From NCBI GenBank assembly GCA_017993715.1, contig JAGOME010000008.1, forward strand, positions 1 to 64,000: a stretch of DNA of 64,000 nucleotides. The letters are read 5' to 3'. Each line of letters starts with the position of its first letter. The stretch's first letter is position 1. The stretch is from Phycicoccus sp. GTDB lineage: Bacteria; Actinomycetota; Actinomycetes; Actinomycetales; Dermatophilaceae. Of this stretch, positions 15,163 to 26,590 are shown piece by piece. Under the pieces are notes generated by a model. That model was not told where the DNA came from, ran no database searches, and was given only the letters and a program-made list of their open reading frames with translations. A program made the position numbers and the translations under genes.

Positions 15163-16836
15163 TTACTTGTTGACTTCGACGGTGTTGAACTTCTCCGCGG
15201 TCAGTGGGCTGGCCACGAGACCGGTGACGTTCTTGGACACCACGATGGCTGGCGGCGAGTGGCTGATGGCCAGGCCCGGCAGCCACTCCTCCATGATCTG
15301 CTTATTCAGATCCTGGTAGGCCTTCTCGCGCTCGCCCTCATCGACGATCCCGTCGGCCTTGGCCAGGCCGTCGGTCAGGGCCTGACCGAAGTCCTGGTCC
15401 GAGGTGCCGAAGCGGTTGGCCTGCAGGTTGCCGAAGAAGGTGCCGATGAAGTTGTCCGGGGAGTTGTAGTCGCCGGTCCACCCGAGCAGGTAGGCGTCGT
15501 ACTTGTCGCCCGAAACGTTGTCGAGGTAGCCGCCGTTCCACGGCTTGGTCTCCGTGTTCACGGTGATGCCGACGGCCTCGAAGTCGGTCTTGATCGCGTC
15601 ATAGATCTTCTGGGGGTCCGGCATGTACGGGCGCGAAACCTCCGAGGGGTAGGCGAAGGTCAGCGTCAGGCTGCTCTGGCCGGCCTCGGCGAGCAGCGAC
15701 TTGGCCTTCTCGGGGTCGTAGGCGTAGGGCTCGAGCGAGGTGTTGTAGCCCTTGACGGTGTCCGGCATGAACTGGGTCGCCACGGTCGCGCCCTCAGGAA
15801 GCTGGGTCTTGACCAGCTGGTCCCGGTTGATCGCGTGGTAGAGCGCCTGGCGGACCTTGAGGTCCTTCAGGGCAGCATTCCCGGCCTTGGGGTTGAGCCC
15901 CAGGTAGAGGATGTTGAACGCGGGGCGCACGAGGACCTGGTTGCCGGCGTCCTCCAGACCCTTCCAGTCCACCGGGTTGGGCAGGTCGTAGCCGTCGATG
16001 CTGCCGGCCTCGAGCTCCTGACGCCGGGTGCTCTCGTCGGGGATGATCTTGAAGACGATCTTGGCGTTCTTGGCCGCCTCACCGTGGTAGTCCTCATTGC
16101 GGACCAGGGTCACGGTCTTGTTGGCCTCGTCGTACTTCTCCAGGGTGTACGGACCAGTCCCGACCGGTGATTGGGAGTACGCGGGATAGGTGAAGCCGTC
16201 GCCGGCCTGGGCCACATCGTTGGCCTTGCCCTCGTCCATCGCTGTCGGGGACTGCATTGAGAATGCCGTGAGCGACAGCAGGGCCGGGAACTTCGACGTC
16301 GCCCGGGAGACGGTCAGAACCGCGGTCGTGGCGTCGGGAGCCTTGCACCCCTGGTAGAGGCTGTTGGCGGCGTCGTTCTTGAAGGCACCGACGGCATCGG
16401 CCCAGTATTCGGCGGCCGCCTGGCCCGCCTCGTTCTGGTCGAACATCCGCTCAAAGTTCTTGCAGACGGCCTCGCCGTTGAAGTCGGTGCCGTCGGAGAA
16501 CTTCACGCCCTCGGCGAGGGTGAAGGTCCACTCCTTGCCGTCCGCGCTGGGCTCCCAACTGGTGGCCAGGCCGGGGGCGAGGTCGGCCGTGCCCGGCTTG
16601 ATGTCGACCAGGGTCTCGAAGATCTGGCGGGAGACGCGGAAGGTCTCGCCGTCAGTGGCGTAGAACGGGTCGAACAACTTCGGCGCCCCAGCGGCCCCGA
16701 AGGTGAAGGTCGAGTCGCCTCCGGTGGAGCCGGATGAGCTGCTGTCGCTGCTGCGATCCGAGGTCGCACAGGCGCTCGCCACGAGCGCCACAGCGGTCAG
16801 CGCGACCAGAGGGGTCACCTTGCGCTTGATCGTCAT
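15163..16836 (-). CDS. Peptide-binding lipoprotein (SBP family 5)
   Basis: The 557-residue product starts MTIKRKVTPLVALTAVALVASAC, a lipoprotein signal with lipobox ASAC, followed by a Ser/Gly-rich linker and a family 5 domain (GETFRVSRQIFETLVDIKPGT, LAPGLATSWEPSADGKEWTF, AVCKNFERMFD). It delivers oligopeptides or similar solutes to the permeases encoded downstream. AGAGGT before ATG 16836 decides the start. It is first in the operon, and its promoter must lie in the 277-bp gap shared with typA. Confidence 0.93.
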   Translation of the reverse strand: MTIKRKVTPLVALTAVALVASACATSDRSSDSSSSGSTGGDSTFTFGAAGAPKLFDPFYATDGETFRVSRQIFETLVDIKPGTADLAPGLATSWEPSADGKEWTFTLAEGVKFSDGTDFNGEAVCKNFERMFDQNEAGQAAAEYWADAVGAFKNDAANSLYQGCKAPDATTAVLTVSRATSKFPALLSLTAFSMQSPTAMDEGKANDVAQAGDGFTYPAYSQSPVGTGPYTLEKYDEANKTVTLVRNEDYHGEAAKNAKIVFKIIPDESTRRQELEAGSIDGYDLPNPVDWKGLEDAGNQVLVRPAFNILYLGLNPKAGNAALKDLKVRQALYHAINRDQLVKTQLPEGATVATQFMPDTVKGYNTSLEPYAYDPEKAKSLLAEAGQSSLTLTFAYPSEVSRPYMPDPQKIYDAIKTDFEAVGITVNTETKPWNGGYLDNVSGDKYDAYLLGWTGDYNSPDNFIGTFFGNLQANRFGTSDQDFGQALTDGLAKADGIVDEGEREKAYQDLNKQIMEEWLPGLAISHSPPAIVVSKNVTGLVASPLTAEKFNTVEVNK

Positions 16837-17113
16837 CGATACCTCTTTAGTAACGGGAGTAGCGGGCGCGACGGCGCGCGCTGGTGCCCAGACACTAGCG
16901 AGGATTCGTCGGCGCGCATCCTCAAGTCGTGATTGTTTACCGCAGTGTGACGTCGTGGCCGTGACTTCTTGCGGCGGCGACCTCCACAAGAACAGGGTGT
17001 CGAAGCGTTCTTATCGAGGAGAAATGTCGCCCGTGACCCCGATCTAGGCCCCTAAGGAGTGCCGGGCGCCTGCGTTTTCGTCGAGAGGCCGTTGGCCTGA
17101 GAGGATGGTCCTT

Positions 17114-18996
<1,883 letters not shown>

Positions 18997-18997
<1 letters not shown>

Positions 18998-20757
18998 TGG
19001 CTCGTCGGCTGCGTCGGATCGGGGCGCTGACCCTCGTCGTCGCCGCCCTGGCTGCCTGCACAGGTGGGGAGTCGGGCGGCTCGGCGACGGGGTCGAGGTC
19101 GGCGGCAGCCACGGCGAGCACGACGGAGGTGTCCGGCGGCACCGTGCGCATCCTGGCGCAGGAGCCGGTGGAGACCTGGGACCCGCAGCGGCTTGTCGAT
19201 CGGCACGACGCCGCGATGGCCGACCGGCTCTTCCTGCGCACGCTGACGGCCTATGCGCCGGTCGACGAGCGCGGCCACTCGCAACTCGTCGGTGATCTCG
19301 CGACGACGGCCGGCACGGCCTCGGCCGACCTGCGGTCCTGGACCTACACCCTGCGCGAGGACGCTCGGTGGGAGGACGGCAGCCCCGTCACCTGCGCGGA
19401 CGTGGCCTTCGGGGTGGCACGCACCTTCGCGGCCGAGGTGGCTCGCACCGGCGCCAATGACGCCGTCGCGCTCCTGGCTATCCCGCGCAACCCGGACGGG
19501 ACGAGTACGTATGCCGGCCCCTACGCGACCGGTGATGCAGCGGCCCAGGGGCAGGCGGCATTCGACGCGGCGGTGGTCTGCGACGGCAACACCGTCACCT
19601 TCAACCTTGCCCTCCCCGTCGTGGACTGGGGTGCGATCCTCAGCCAACCCGGCCTGGCGCCGGTCAAGGTCGGTCAGGACCCCCGGGATGCCCCGTTGCG
19701 GGCCTTCTCCAACGGGCCCTACCAACTGGACGGGCCGTGGGATCCGCAGGCTGGCGGCACCTTCGTCCGCAACCCGTCCTGGGTCGCGCAGGCGGACCCG
19801 GTCCGGCGGGCCTACCCCGACCGCATCGAGTACGTCATCGGCGCCAGCGCGGGCGAAGTCACCCAGGATGTCCTCGGAGACACCGACACCGGTCGCAACG
19901 CCGTCTCGGTGACGCCGCTGGCCGTGCCCTTGCGCCAGCAGGTCGATCGGCAGGCGGACCTCGTCGCCCGCTCGATCAATCCGGGCACCGGGCTCGTGGA
20001 CTACCTCGCGCCCAACGTCAAGCGTCCGGTCATGGCTAACCCGTCCGCGCGCCTCGCCCTCGCCCTCGCGACCGACCGGGCCGCCTACGTGACCGCCTTA
20101 GGCGGGGCGGTGGCGGCCTCGCCCACCCGCTCGCTGATCCCGTCGTCGCTCACTGCGGCGCATGAGGTCGACCCCGTGGGCTCGGACCTGTCAGGAGACG
20201 TCGCCAAGGCCCGGGAGGCCATAGCGGAGTCCGGGCTGACCCTGCCGGTCCCGATCACGGTGGCGTACCGCGGCGGCGACGCCGCCGATCGCGCGCTCGC
20301 CGCCCTGACGCGGAGCTGGAACGCCGCGGGCTTTGAGACCCAGCTGGTCGCCTTGGACGACAGTTACTTCACGCAGGCCAGCACAATCGAGGCCTCCCAG
20401 ACCTATGACGTCTTCTGGAGCACGTGGGCGCCCACCTGGGACTCGGGGTCAACGGTGCTCCAGGCCCTCTTCGACCCCACCCTCAACCTCAGCGAGACCA
20501 GCACGGGCCGAGACCTCGGGTCGTACTCCAACGAGGAGATCACGGCCGAGATGGCCACAATCGGCATCGATCCGGACCCGGCGACGCGCGAGTTGGCCTG
20601 GGCGGACATCGACACTCGCTTGCTCGGTGATGTCGCCTACATCGGGCTCGCGGAGCGGCGCACGATGTTCGTGGCGGGCAGCGGCATCCGCAATCTGGCC
20701 GCCCATCCCTTCGCCGGGGGCGATGTCGACCTGGGCATCATCGCGGTGGCCCCGTGA
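18997..20757 (+). CDS. Orphan peptide-binding lipoprotein (SBP family 5)
   Basis: This 586-residue product has a lipoprotein signal (RRIGALTLVVAALAAC) and a family 5 solute-binding domain (VRILAQEPVETWDPQRL, DLRSWTYTLREDARWEDGSPVTCADVAFGVARTF). It differs from the operonic binding protein and no permease or ATPase genes are adjacent. It may share the importer encoded at 10.9-15.1 kb, or serve another role. It starts in the stop of typA and its own stop overlaps the mshB start, an order I also associate with mycobacterial typA regions. Confidence 0.88.
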
Positions 20758-21632
20758 GGCTGCTCTTCGTGCACGCGCACCCCGATGACGAGTCGCTATG
20801 GACAGGGCTGTCGCTGGCCGCGTTCGCTGCGGCCGGGGACGACGTCCACGTGTTGACCTGCACGCTGGGCGAGGAGGGGGAGGTCATCCCTCCTGGGCTG
20901 GCCCACCTCGAGGGGGCGCCCGGGGATCCGTTGGGTCCCCATCGTCTCGGTGAGCTGCGAGTGGCCACGGCCCACTTGGGGGTGCAGTCCCGGCTCTTGG
21001 CGCCAGCGTGGGCCCCGGACCGGCCCTGGTATCGAGACTCGGGGATGGCTGGGTCGGCCGCGGCCCGGCACCCGAGGGCCTTCGCGGGTGCTCCGTTGCC
21101 GGAGGTGGCGGATCGGGTGCGGGCGGTCATCACCGAGCTGCGGCCCGCTGTTGTGGTCACCTATGACCAGGCTGGCGGCTACGGCCACCCCGACCACATC
21201 CGGTGCCACGACGCGGTTGTGGCGGCCGTGCGCGGCATTCCGGTCCACCAGCGACCCCTGACGTATGCCGTGCTGACGCCCCAGTCGTGGGCCCGCGAGG
21301 ACCGCCGCTGGCTGGCCGCGGCCGACCTCCCAGGTGACTGGACCGTCCTGTCTGACCCGGGTTCCTATCCTCCGTCGGTCGTGCCCGACGAGGTCGTCAC
21401 GCACGCGACGGTGGCGCCGGAGCAGGTGGCCACCCAGGCCGAGGCCTTGCGCGCCCACGAGACCCAGGTCATCGTCACCGACGGCGCCTGGGCCCTGTCC
21501 AACCTTGAGGCCGGCCGGCTGTCCGGGCGGGAGGGGTTCGCGCTCATCAATGTCGACACCGGGGCGTTGGTCACGTCGCCGCTAGGGGTGCCCGACCCGC
21601 CTCGTAAGGTGCTCGGTGATGGACGACATTGA
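20754..21632 (+). CDS. mshB: Mycothiol biosynthesis deacetylase MshB
   Basis: This 292-residue zinc enzyme of the LmbE/PIG-L family removes the acetyl group from GlcNAc-inositol in mycothiol synthesis. The metal site is seen in HAHPDDES (residues 7-14) and in GGYGHPDHIRCHDA. The length and the LTCTLGEEGEVIPPGLAHL segment fit MshB; the related Mca also carries the HPDD motif, but Mca proteins are usually found in other contexts. GTG 20754 overlaps the previous stop by 4 bases. This gene marks the organism as an actinobacterium. Confidence 0.85.
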   Translation: MRLLFVHAHPDDESLWTGLSLAAFAAAGDDVHVLTCTLGEEGEVIPPGLAHLEGAPGDPLGPHRLGELRVATAHLGVQSRLLAPAWAPDRPWYRDSGMAGSAAARHPRAFAGAPLPEVADRVRAVITELRPAVVVTYDQAGGYGHPDHIRCHDAVVAAVRGIPVHQRPLTYAVLTPQSWAREDRRWLAAADLPGDWTVLSDPGSYPPSVVPDEVVTHATVAPEQVATQAEALRAHETQVIVTDGAWALSNLEAGRLSGREGFALINVDTGALVTSPLGVPDPPRKVLGDGRH

Positions 21633-22116
21633 GCTGACTCCTGCGGCCTTTCGCCAGGTGGCTGGGCGATTCGCCACGGGCGTGACCGTCGTGACGACGG
21701 TGGTTGACGGGATCGACCATGTCATGACCGCGAGCACGTTCACGTCCGTGTCGTTGGACCCGCTCCTGGTGTTGGTCAACGTCGAGATCGACTCCCGTTT
21801 CCACGACGCCATCGCCGAAGCCTCGAGTTACGGCGTGACCGTCCTGACCGAGAACCAGCGGGCGGTGGCCTCGTGGTTCGCCACCCGCGGTCGACCGCTT
21901 CATGGGCAGTTGGGGCGGTGCGCGTATCACCGGGGCCCGCACACGGGGGTGGCGTTGCTCGACGAGGGCCTGGCCACCTTCGAATGCCGGCTCGTAGAGG
22001 TGCATCCCGCCGGCGACCACTCGATCGTGATCGGTGAGGTCGTTGGCATGGAGCTCGGCGCCGGGCACGAGGGGGCGCTGCTGCACTATCGAGGCCAGTT
22101 CCACCGCCTCGACTGA
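21619..22116 (+). CDS. Flavin reductase-like (FMN-binding split barrel) protein
   Basis: The 165-residue protein has the flavin-reductase domain: RQVAGRFATGVTVVTTVVDGIDHVMTASTFTSVSLDPLLVLVNV, then a GLATFECRLVEVHPAGDHSIVIGEVVGME end. Members supply reduced flavin to two-component monooxygenases, or act as independent reductases. ATG 21619 or the GTG just before it may be the start; both lie inside the mshB end, so the four genes from typA onward form one tightly packed unit. Confidence 0.85.
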   Translation: MDDIELTPAAFRQVAGRFATGVTVVTTVVDGIDHVMTASTFTSVSLDPLLVLVNVEIDSRFHDAIAEASSYGVTVLTENQRAVASWFATRGRPLHGQLGRCAYHRGPHTGVALLDEGLATFECRLVEVHPAGDHSIVIGEVVGMELGAGHEGALLHYRGQFHRLD

Positions 22117-22171
22117 CGGCGCCGCCCCGCACTCGCCCCGCGCGCCCCAACTTTCCCGCCTGCAGTGGGTT

Positions 22172-22214
22172 GGTGCGGGTTCGCACAGGTTCTTTACCCT
22201 TGCGAACCCCCACC
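22172..22214. terminator. Hairpin between convergent genes
   Basis: GGTGCGGGTTCGCA (22172-22185) and TGCGAACCCCCACC (22201-22214) pair over 14 positions with a single C-C mismatch around a 15-nt loop. The site lies in the 209-bp gap where the flavin-reductase and potC genes converge. It can serve either strand; there is no U-tract, as is common in high-GC actinobacteria. Confidence 0.65.
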
Positions 22215-22244
22215 TTCCCTCCGCCGGCTCGCCGACAACGGTGC

Positions 22245-22300
22245 GCCGGACGCCGAATGCCGTGCCCGCCCCGAATGCCGTGCCGGACGCCGAATGCCGT
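22245..22300. repeat. Direct repeat carrying three GAATGCCG octamers
   Basis: A 19-bp unit ending in GAATGCCGT occurs at 22245-22263 and again, identical, at 22282-22300. A third octamer lies between them at 22273. The whole 56-bp block is in a convergent intergenic gap, so it is free of coding constraint. The 37-bp periodicity is about 3.5 helical turns. Confidence 0.85.
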
Positions 22301-22325
22301 CGCCTCCCTCGGGGCGGCCGCGCGA

Positions 22326-23147
22326 TTACAGGCGTGAGCCGGCGGCGTCGCCTCCCGACAGCTTCTGCGCGAGCCACACCGGCAGGACCGACATGACCAC
22401 GAGCACGACCGCGACCACGTTGACCACGGGAGCCTGGTTGGGTCGGAACAGGTTGTTGAACACCCAGATCGGCAACGTCGGAGTGCCAGGACCCGCCGTG
22501 AAGGTCGTGACGACAATCTCGTCAAAGCTCAGCCCGAACGCCAGGACCGCCCCGGCGCCGAGGGCTGGTGCGAGCAGCGGCAACGTGACCCGTCGGAAGG
22601 TCATCCACGTCCCCGCGCCCAGGTCGGCCGAGGCCGCTTCGAGCGAGGTCCCCATCCGGCGCAGTCGCGCGGTGGCGTTGTTAAAGACCACGACGATGCA
22701 GAACGTCGCGTGGCCGACGATGATCGTGAACAGCCCCGCCGGAATGCCGAGGACGGGGGTCAGGAAACCGGTGATGACCGACTGCAGCGCCAGGCCGGTG
22801 ACGATGCCGGGCAGCGCGATCGGCAGGATGACGAGCAGGTTGACCGCCGTCTTACCGAAGAAGTCGTAGCGGGCCAGGGCCAGCGCCAGCAGGGTGCCGA
22901 GCACCAGGGCCAGGGCTGTGGCGCCGAGGCCGGCCACGAGCGAGGTCAGCAGGGCCTCGCGGGGACCGGATGCGGCCGCGGCCCGGGACCACCACTGCAG
23001 GGTGAAGCCGCTGGGCGGCCACGCGAAGGTCTGGTCGGCATTCACCGAGTTCACGGCGACGACGAGCAGGGGCAGGTAGACGAACGTCAGCACGGCCAGG
23101 CCGAAGGTCCACCACGCCGCGCGGGCGGGGCGCGAGAGTCGAGTCAT
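22326..23147 (-). CDS. potC: Polyamine-type ABC importer permease (PotC-like)
   Basis: The 273-residue membrane protein has six helices and the coupling loop SLEAASADLGAGTWMTFRRVTLPLLAP, typical of PotC permeases for spermidine/putrescine and related amines. The segment GLSFDEIVVTTFTAGPGTPTLPIWVFNNL is especially characteristic. It pairs with the potB product encoded 16 bases upstream. It is the last gene of its operon and is followed by the octamer block and hairpin. Confidence 0.88.
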   Translation of the reverse strand: MTRLSRPARAAWWTFGLAVLTFVYLPLLVVAVNSVNADQTFAWPPSGFTLQWWSRAAAASGPREALLTSLVAGLGATALALVLGTLLALALARYDFFGKTAVNLLVILPIALPGIVTGLALQSVITGFLTPVLGIPAGLFTIIVGHATFCIVVVFNNATARLRRMGTSLEAASADLGAGTWMTFRRVTLPLLAPALGAGAVLAFGLSFDEIVVTTFTAGPGTPTLPIWVFNNLFRPNQAPVVNVVAVVLVVMSVLPVWLAQKLSGGDAAGSRL

Positions 23148-23163
23148 CGTCCGCTCGCCTCCT

Positions 23164-23973
23164 TCACAGGTTGTCCAGGGCGCCGGTGCGGCGCACAGCG
23201 AGCAGGTAACCGATCATCACCAGGACGGACACCGTCCCCAGAGCCGCCGCGAAGGGCAGATCCAGCGTGTTGTTCTGCAACACCGCAGTGCCGAGCATCT
23301 GCAGTTTGCCGCCGACGATCGACACCGCGATGTAGTCGCCGAGCGAGAGGCTGAACGTGAAGACCGTGCCGGCCGCGACCGACGGCAGGATCGCCGGCAG
23401 CACGACCCTGCGGAAGGTGCGGCCGCCGGATGCGCCAAGGTCGGCTGACGCCTCCAGGTGTGAGGCCGGGAGACGGTCCAGTCCCGAGTAGACGGGCAGG
23501 ATCATGTAAGGCAGCCACAGGTATGTGAGGGTGAGGACGACGGCCGCCAGCCCGAACCCCGGGGTGCCGCCAACGAGCGATTCGAGGACGCCGCCGGGGC
23601 TGAGCATGGCGCGCCAGGCGTACGCCTTGACCAGATAGGACGCCCACAGCGGCACGAGGACCAGGGCGACGGCGACCCCACGCCAGCGCGGCGGCACGAC
23701 CCGGGCCATGAACCACGCGAACGGCACGGCGATGACGATGCACAGCAGCGTGACCAAGGCCGCGATCAGCAGAGTCCGCCCGATGATCGTCAGATAGGTC
23801 GGCGTGAGGATCGCGGCGAAGTTCTTCCACGTGAATGCCCGCACGACCTGGTTGGTGAACGGATCCGTGCGATAGAACGCGGTCGCGAAGATCATCGCGA
23901 GCGCGCCGAGGTAGGCCACGCCGAGCCAGGCCAGCGGGGCGGCGAGCAGCCCGATCGGGGCCTTGGTCTTCAC
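23164..23973 (-). CDS. potB: Polyamine-type ABC importer permease (PotB-like)
   Basis: This 269-residue permease has six membrane helices. Its coupling loop is HLEASADLGASGGRTFRRVVLPAILPS, and the preceding LTLTYLWLPYMILPVYSGLDRLP is a PotB hallmark, as is FSLSLGDYIAVSIVGG. It forms the heterodimeric channel with PotC. The 110-bp gap between it and the binding-protein gene contains one octamer copy (24016) and a short GC hairpin. Confidence 0.88.
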   Translation of the reverse strand: MKTKAPIGLLAAPLAWLGVAYLGALAMIFATAFYRTDPFTNQVVRAFTWKNFAAILTPTYLTIIGRTLLIAALVTLLCIVIAVPFAWFMARVVPPRWRGVAVALVLVPLWASYLVKAYAWRAMLSPGGVLESLVGGTPGFGLAAVVLTLTYLWLPYMILPVYSGLDRLPASHLEASADLGASGGRTFRRVVLPAILPSVAAGTVFTFSLSLGDYIAVSIVGGKLQMLGTAVLQNNTLDLPFAAALGTVSVLVMIGYLLAVRRTGALDNL

Positions 23974-24083
23974 GTCGTCGGTCTTCCTGGGTCAGGGGTG
24001 GGAGCCGGGCGTGGCGAATGCCGCCCGAGGGCCCGGACGTCGACCCGCCGCGGCGGCGGGCCGAACGTCCAGGCGGCGACGGG

Positions 24084-25304
24084 TCAGCTGTTGCGGACCT
24101 CGGTCCACGCCTTGGTCCACGTGGCGTAGTCGGTGCACTGGACATCGGTGCGGCCGTCGAGGCACTGGGCGATTGGGGTATTCCAGTAGTGCACCTGGGC
24201 GAAGTAGTCCTCGTCCTCGGCGTGGAAGATCGCGCAGTGATCCGGGTTGGTCGTCTCGGCGCAGGCCTTGCTGTTGGCGGGAGCCTCGCCGAACCACTCG
24301 GCGATGGCGGCATTCGCCGTCGGCGAGACGATGTGGTCGATGAACTTGTACGCGCAGGTCTTGTGCTCGCTCTTGGCTCCGACCATCCACGTGTCGGACC
24401 AGCCGGTGGCGCCTTCCTTGGGCAGCACCGCCTCGACGGGGGCGCCCTCGGACTGGGCCAGGTTGACAATGACCTGCCACGTGGTGCCGATCGTGGAGGA
24501 CCCGGCCTTGAAGGCCTGGATCTCCTTGAGGTAGTCCGACCAGTACTCGCTCACGTTGGCGTTCTGCGCCTTGAGCAGGTCCACGGCGGCGGCCAGCTGG
24601 GTTTCGTCGAGCGCGTAGGGGTCCTTGATCCCGAGGTCGGGCTGGGTCGCCATCAGGTACAGCGCGGCGTCGGCGATGTAGATCGGGGAGTCATAGGCCG
24701 TGACCTTGCCGGCCTGGCTGCCGGCCTGGTCGAAGACAGCGCCCCAACTGTCCGGGGCGGGGGAGACCTGCTCGGTGTTGTACATGAGCAGGTTGGCGCC
24801 GCGGCCGTGGGGAATGCCGTACATCTGGCCGTTCACGGAGTTCCACGACTGGTCCTTGAGGGAGTCGAAGATGTCCGCGTAGTTGGTGACGAGCGCGGTG
24901 TTCATCGGCTCGACATCACCGGCGGCGATGAGACGCAGCGTGGCGTCACCGGAGGCGGACACGACGTCGTACTGGCCGGTGCGCATGAGCTGCACGGCTT
25001 CGTCGGATGTGCCGAACGTCTTGACGGTGACCTCGCAGCCGGACTCCTGCTCGAAGGCGGTGACCCAGTCGACGGCGGGGTCAGTGGATCCGTCCTCGAC
25101 GTAGCCGGGCCAGGCGAGCACGCTCACCGCGCCCTCAGGCGTGCCGAGCTTGTCGAGCATGGGCAGGTCCGGCGGGGTGAACCCGCTGGCGGCCGCACCG
25201 GACGACTCGCCAGAGCTGCTCGTGGAGTCCGAGCCGCAGGCGGTCAGGATCAGGGCAGCGGCCAGGCCGACCGCGCCGATTTTCAAGGGGAGGGTGGTGC
25301 GCAC
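24084..25304 (-). CDS. potD: Polyamine-type solute-binding lipoprotein (PotD-like)
   Basis: The 406-residue product has a lipoprotein signal with lipobox LTAC and a family 1/PotD-like domain (VSVLAWPGYVEDGS, FEQESGCEVTVKTFGTSDEAVQLM, YDVVSASGDATLRLI). The binding-site residues of characterised PotD proteins cannot be confirmed by eye, so the ligand may be spermidine, putrescine or another small amine. Several paired cysteines (CAYKF, CAETT, CAIFH, CLDG, VQCTD) in the C-terminal half suggest disulfides. GTG 25304 is preceded by AGGAGA. Confidence 0.85.
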   Translation of the reverse strand: MRTTLPLKIGAVGLAAALILTACGSDSTSSSGESSGAAASGFTPPDLPMLDKLGTPEGAVSVLAWPGYVEDGSTDPAVDWVTAFEQESGCEVTVKTFGTSDEAVQLMRTGQYDVVSASGDATLRLIAAGDVEPMNTALVTNYADIFDSLKDQSWNSVNGQMYGIPHGRGANLLMYNTEQVSPAPDSWGAVFDQAGSQAGKVTAYDSPIYIADAALYLMATQPDLGIKDPYALDETQLAAAVDLLKAQNANVSEYWSDYLKEIQAFKAGSSTIGTTWQVIVNLAQSEGAPVEAVLPKEGATGWSDTWMVGAKSEHKTCAYKFIDHIVSPTANAAIAEWFGEAPANSKACAETTNPDHCAIFHAEDEDYFAQVHYWNTPIAQCLDGRTDVQCTDYATWTKAWTEVRNS

Positions 25305-25334
25305 GGATTCTCCTAGGGGTATGCCGGACCGGGG

Positions 25335-26372
25335 TCAGGCAGGGATCTCGATGAGGTGGCGGGGATGAAAGTGCACGTCGACCGGCGCGCCGCGTACGAC
25401 GTCGGTGTCGGCGGTGCGGTGTCCGTTCTGCTCCAGGACCACAAGCTCGGTCCCGGCATCCAGGGCGACGACAAACCGGGTGATGGGTCCGGCATAAACG
25501 ACCTCGCGGACGATGGCGCCCACGCGCGCCGTCCCGGGCTCGCCCCGCCCGCCGGGAGGCGTGAGCGACAGCTTCTCGGGCCGAATGCCGAACGTGCCCG
25601 CCCGCCCGACGACGGCCGAGGCGGCATTCCCGGTCAGGAGGTTGGACGTCCCCACGAACGACGCGACGAATGCCGTTGCGGGACTTTCGTAGACCTCCCG
25701 GGCGGTGCCGATCTGCTCGATGCGTCCGGCTTGGAACACCGCGACTCGGTCCGAGAGCGTGAGCGCTTCCTCCTGGTCGTGCGTGACGAAGATGAAGGTG
25801 ATCCCTACCTCACGCTGAATCGCCTTGAGCTCGACCTGCATCTGCTCGCGCAGCTTGAGGTCGAGGGCGCCCAAGGGCTCGTCGAGGAGGAGGACGTGGG
25901 GTCGGTTGACCAGGGCGCGAGCCAGCGCGATGCGCTGTCGTTGCCCCCCGGACAACTGGGCAGGTTTGCGGCCGGCGAGGTCGGCGAGCCGCACCATCTC
26001 CAACGCCTCACCGGCTCGGGATCTCGCCTCCGCGGCCGGGACCTTGTGCGCAAGGAGTCCGTATTCGACGTTGTCCTGCACGCTCATGTGCGGGAACAGC
26101 GCGTAGTCCTGGAACACCGTGTTGACGTCGCGCCGGTTCGGTGGGGTCGTGGTGACATCGACACCGGAGAGCTCGACCGCCCCGGCGGTGGGCTCCTCGA
26201 AGCCGGCGATCATCCGCAGCACGGTGGTCTTGCCGGACCCCGAGGGGCCGAGCATCGAGAAGAACTCGCCGGTCGCGATGTCGAGGTCGACGCCGGCCAC
26301 GGCGACGACCGGCGGGGACCCGGGGAACTCCTTGCGCAGCCCTCGCAGGCGGACCGCAGCAGTGTCGGGCAT
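25335..26372 (-). CDS. potA: Polyamine-type ABC importer ATPase (PotA-like)
   Basis: The 345-residue ATPase has Walker [11 protein letters not shown]-loop [11 protein letters not shown], signature [15 protein letters not shown], Walker [13 protein letters not shown] and H-loop [14 protein letters not shown] domain follows ([15 protein letters not shown]...[17 protein letters not shown]). It is the first gene of the operon and is divergent from the GntR gene. Three octamer copies (25583, 25622, 25668) fall within 93 bases of the TOBE-encoding part. Confidence 0.9.
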   Translation of the reverse strand: MPDTAAVRLRGLRKEFPGSPPVVAVAGVDLDIATGEFFSMLGPSGSGKTTVLRMIAGFEEPTAGAVELSGVDVTTTPPNRRDVNTVFQDYALFPHMSVQDNVEYGLLAHKVPAAEARSRAGEALEMVRLADLAGRKPAQLSGGQRQRIALARALVNRPHVLLLDEPLGALDLKLREQMQVELKAIQREVGITFIFVTHDQEEALTLSDRVAVFQAGRIEQIGTAREVYESPATAFVASFVGTSNLLTGNAASAVVGRAGTFGIRPEKLSLTPPGGRGEPGTARVGAIVREVVYAGPITRFVVALDAGTELVVLEQNGHRTADTDVVRGAPVDVHFHPRHLIEIPA

Positions 26373-26590
26373 GGGAATCCTGTCTGAAAGCTCCGGTCGG
26401 CGCCGGTGCCGGGAACGACCGGGAGGGTGACCTCGCCGATCATGGGGTGCGCCGAAACATATGGCACCATAGGTTTAGGCGGCAAGGGTCGTGGCCAAAC
26501 CGTGACACAGCGCACCCAAAGGGCGATGGGGCCACGATCCGTTGGGCACACTCATGGCAGGACCTCGCGGACGGCACGAAGGGAGACCTG

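Noticed and set aside
10892..16836. A metal or nickel importer instead of a peptide importer
   Set aside because: The binding protein is of ordinary family 5 length and form, and no metal-handling motif or riboswitch is visible; substrate nevertheless remains uncertain.
24030..24066. GC hairpin between potD and potB as a terminator
   Set aside because: Only about six pairs can form, which is expected by chance in such GC-rich DNA.
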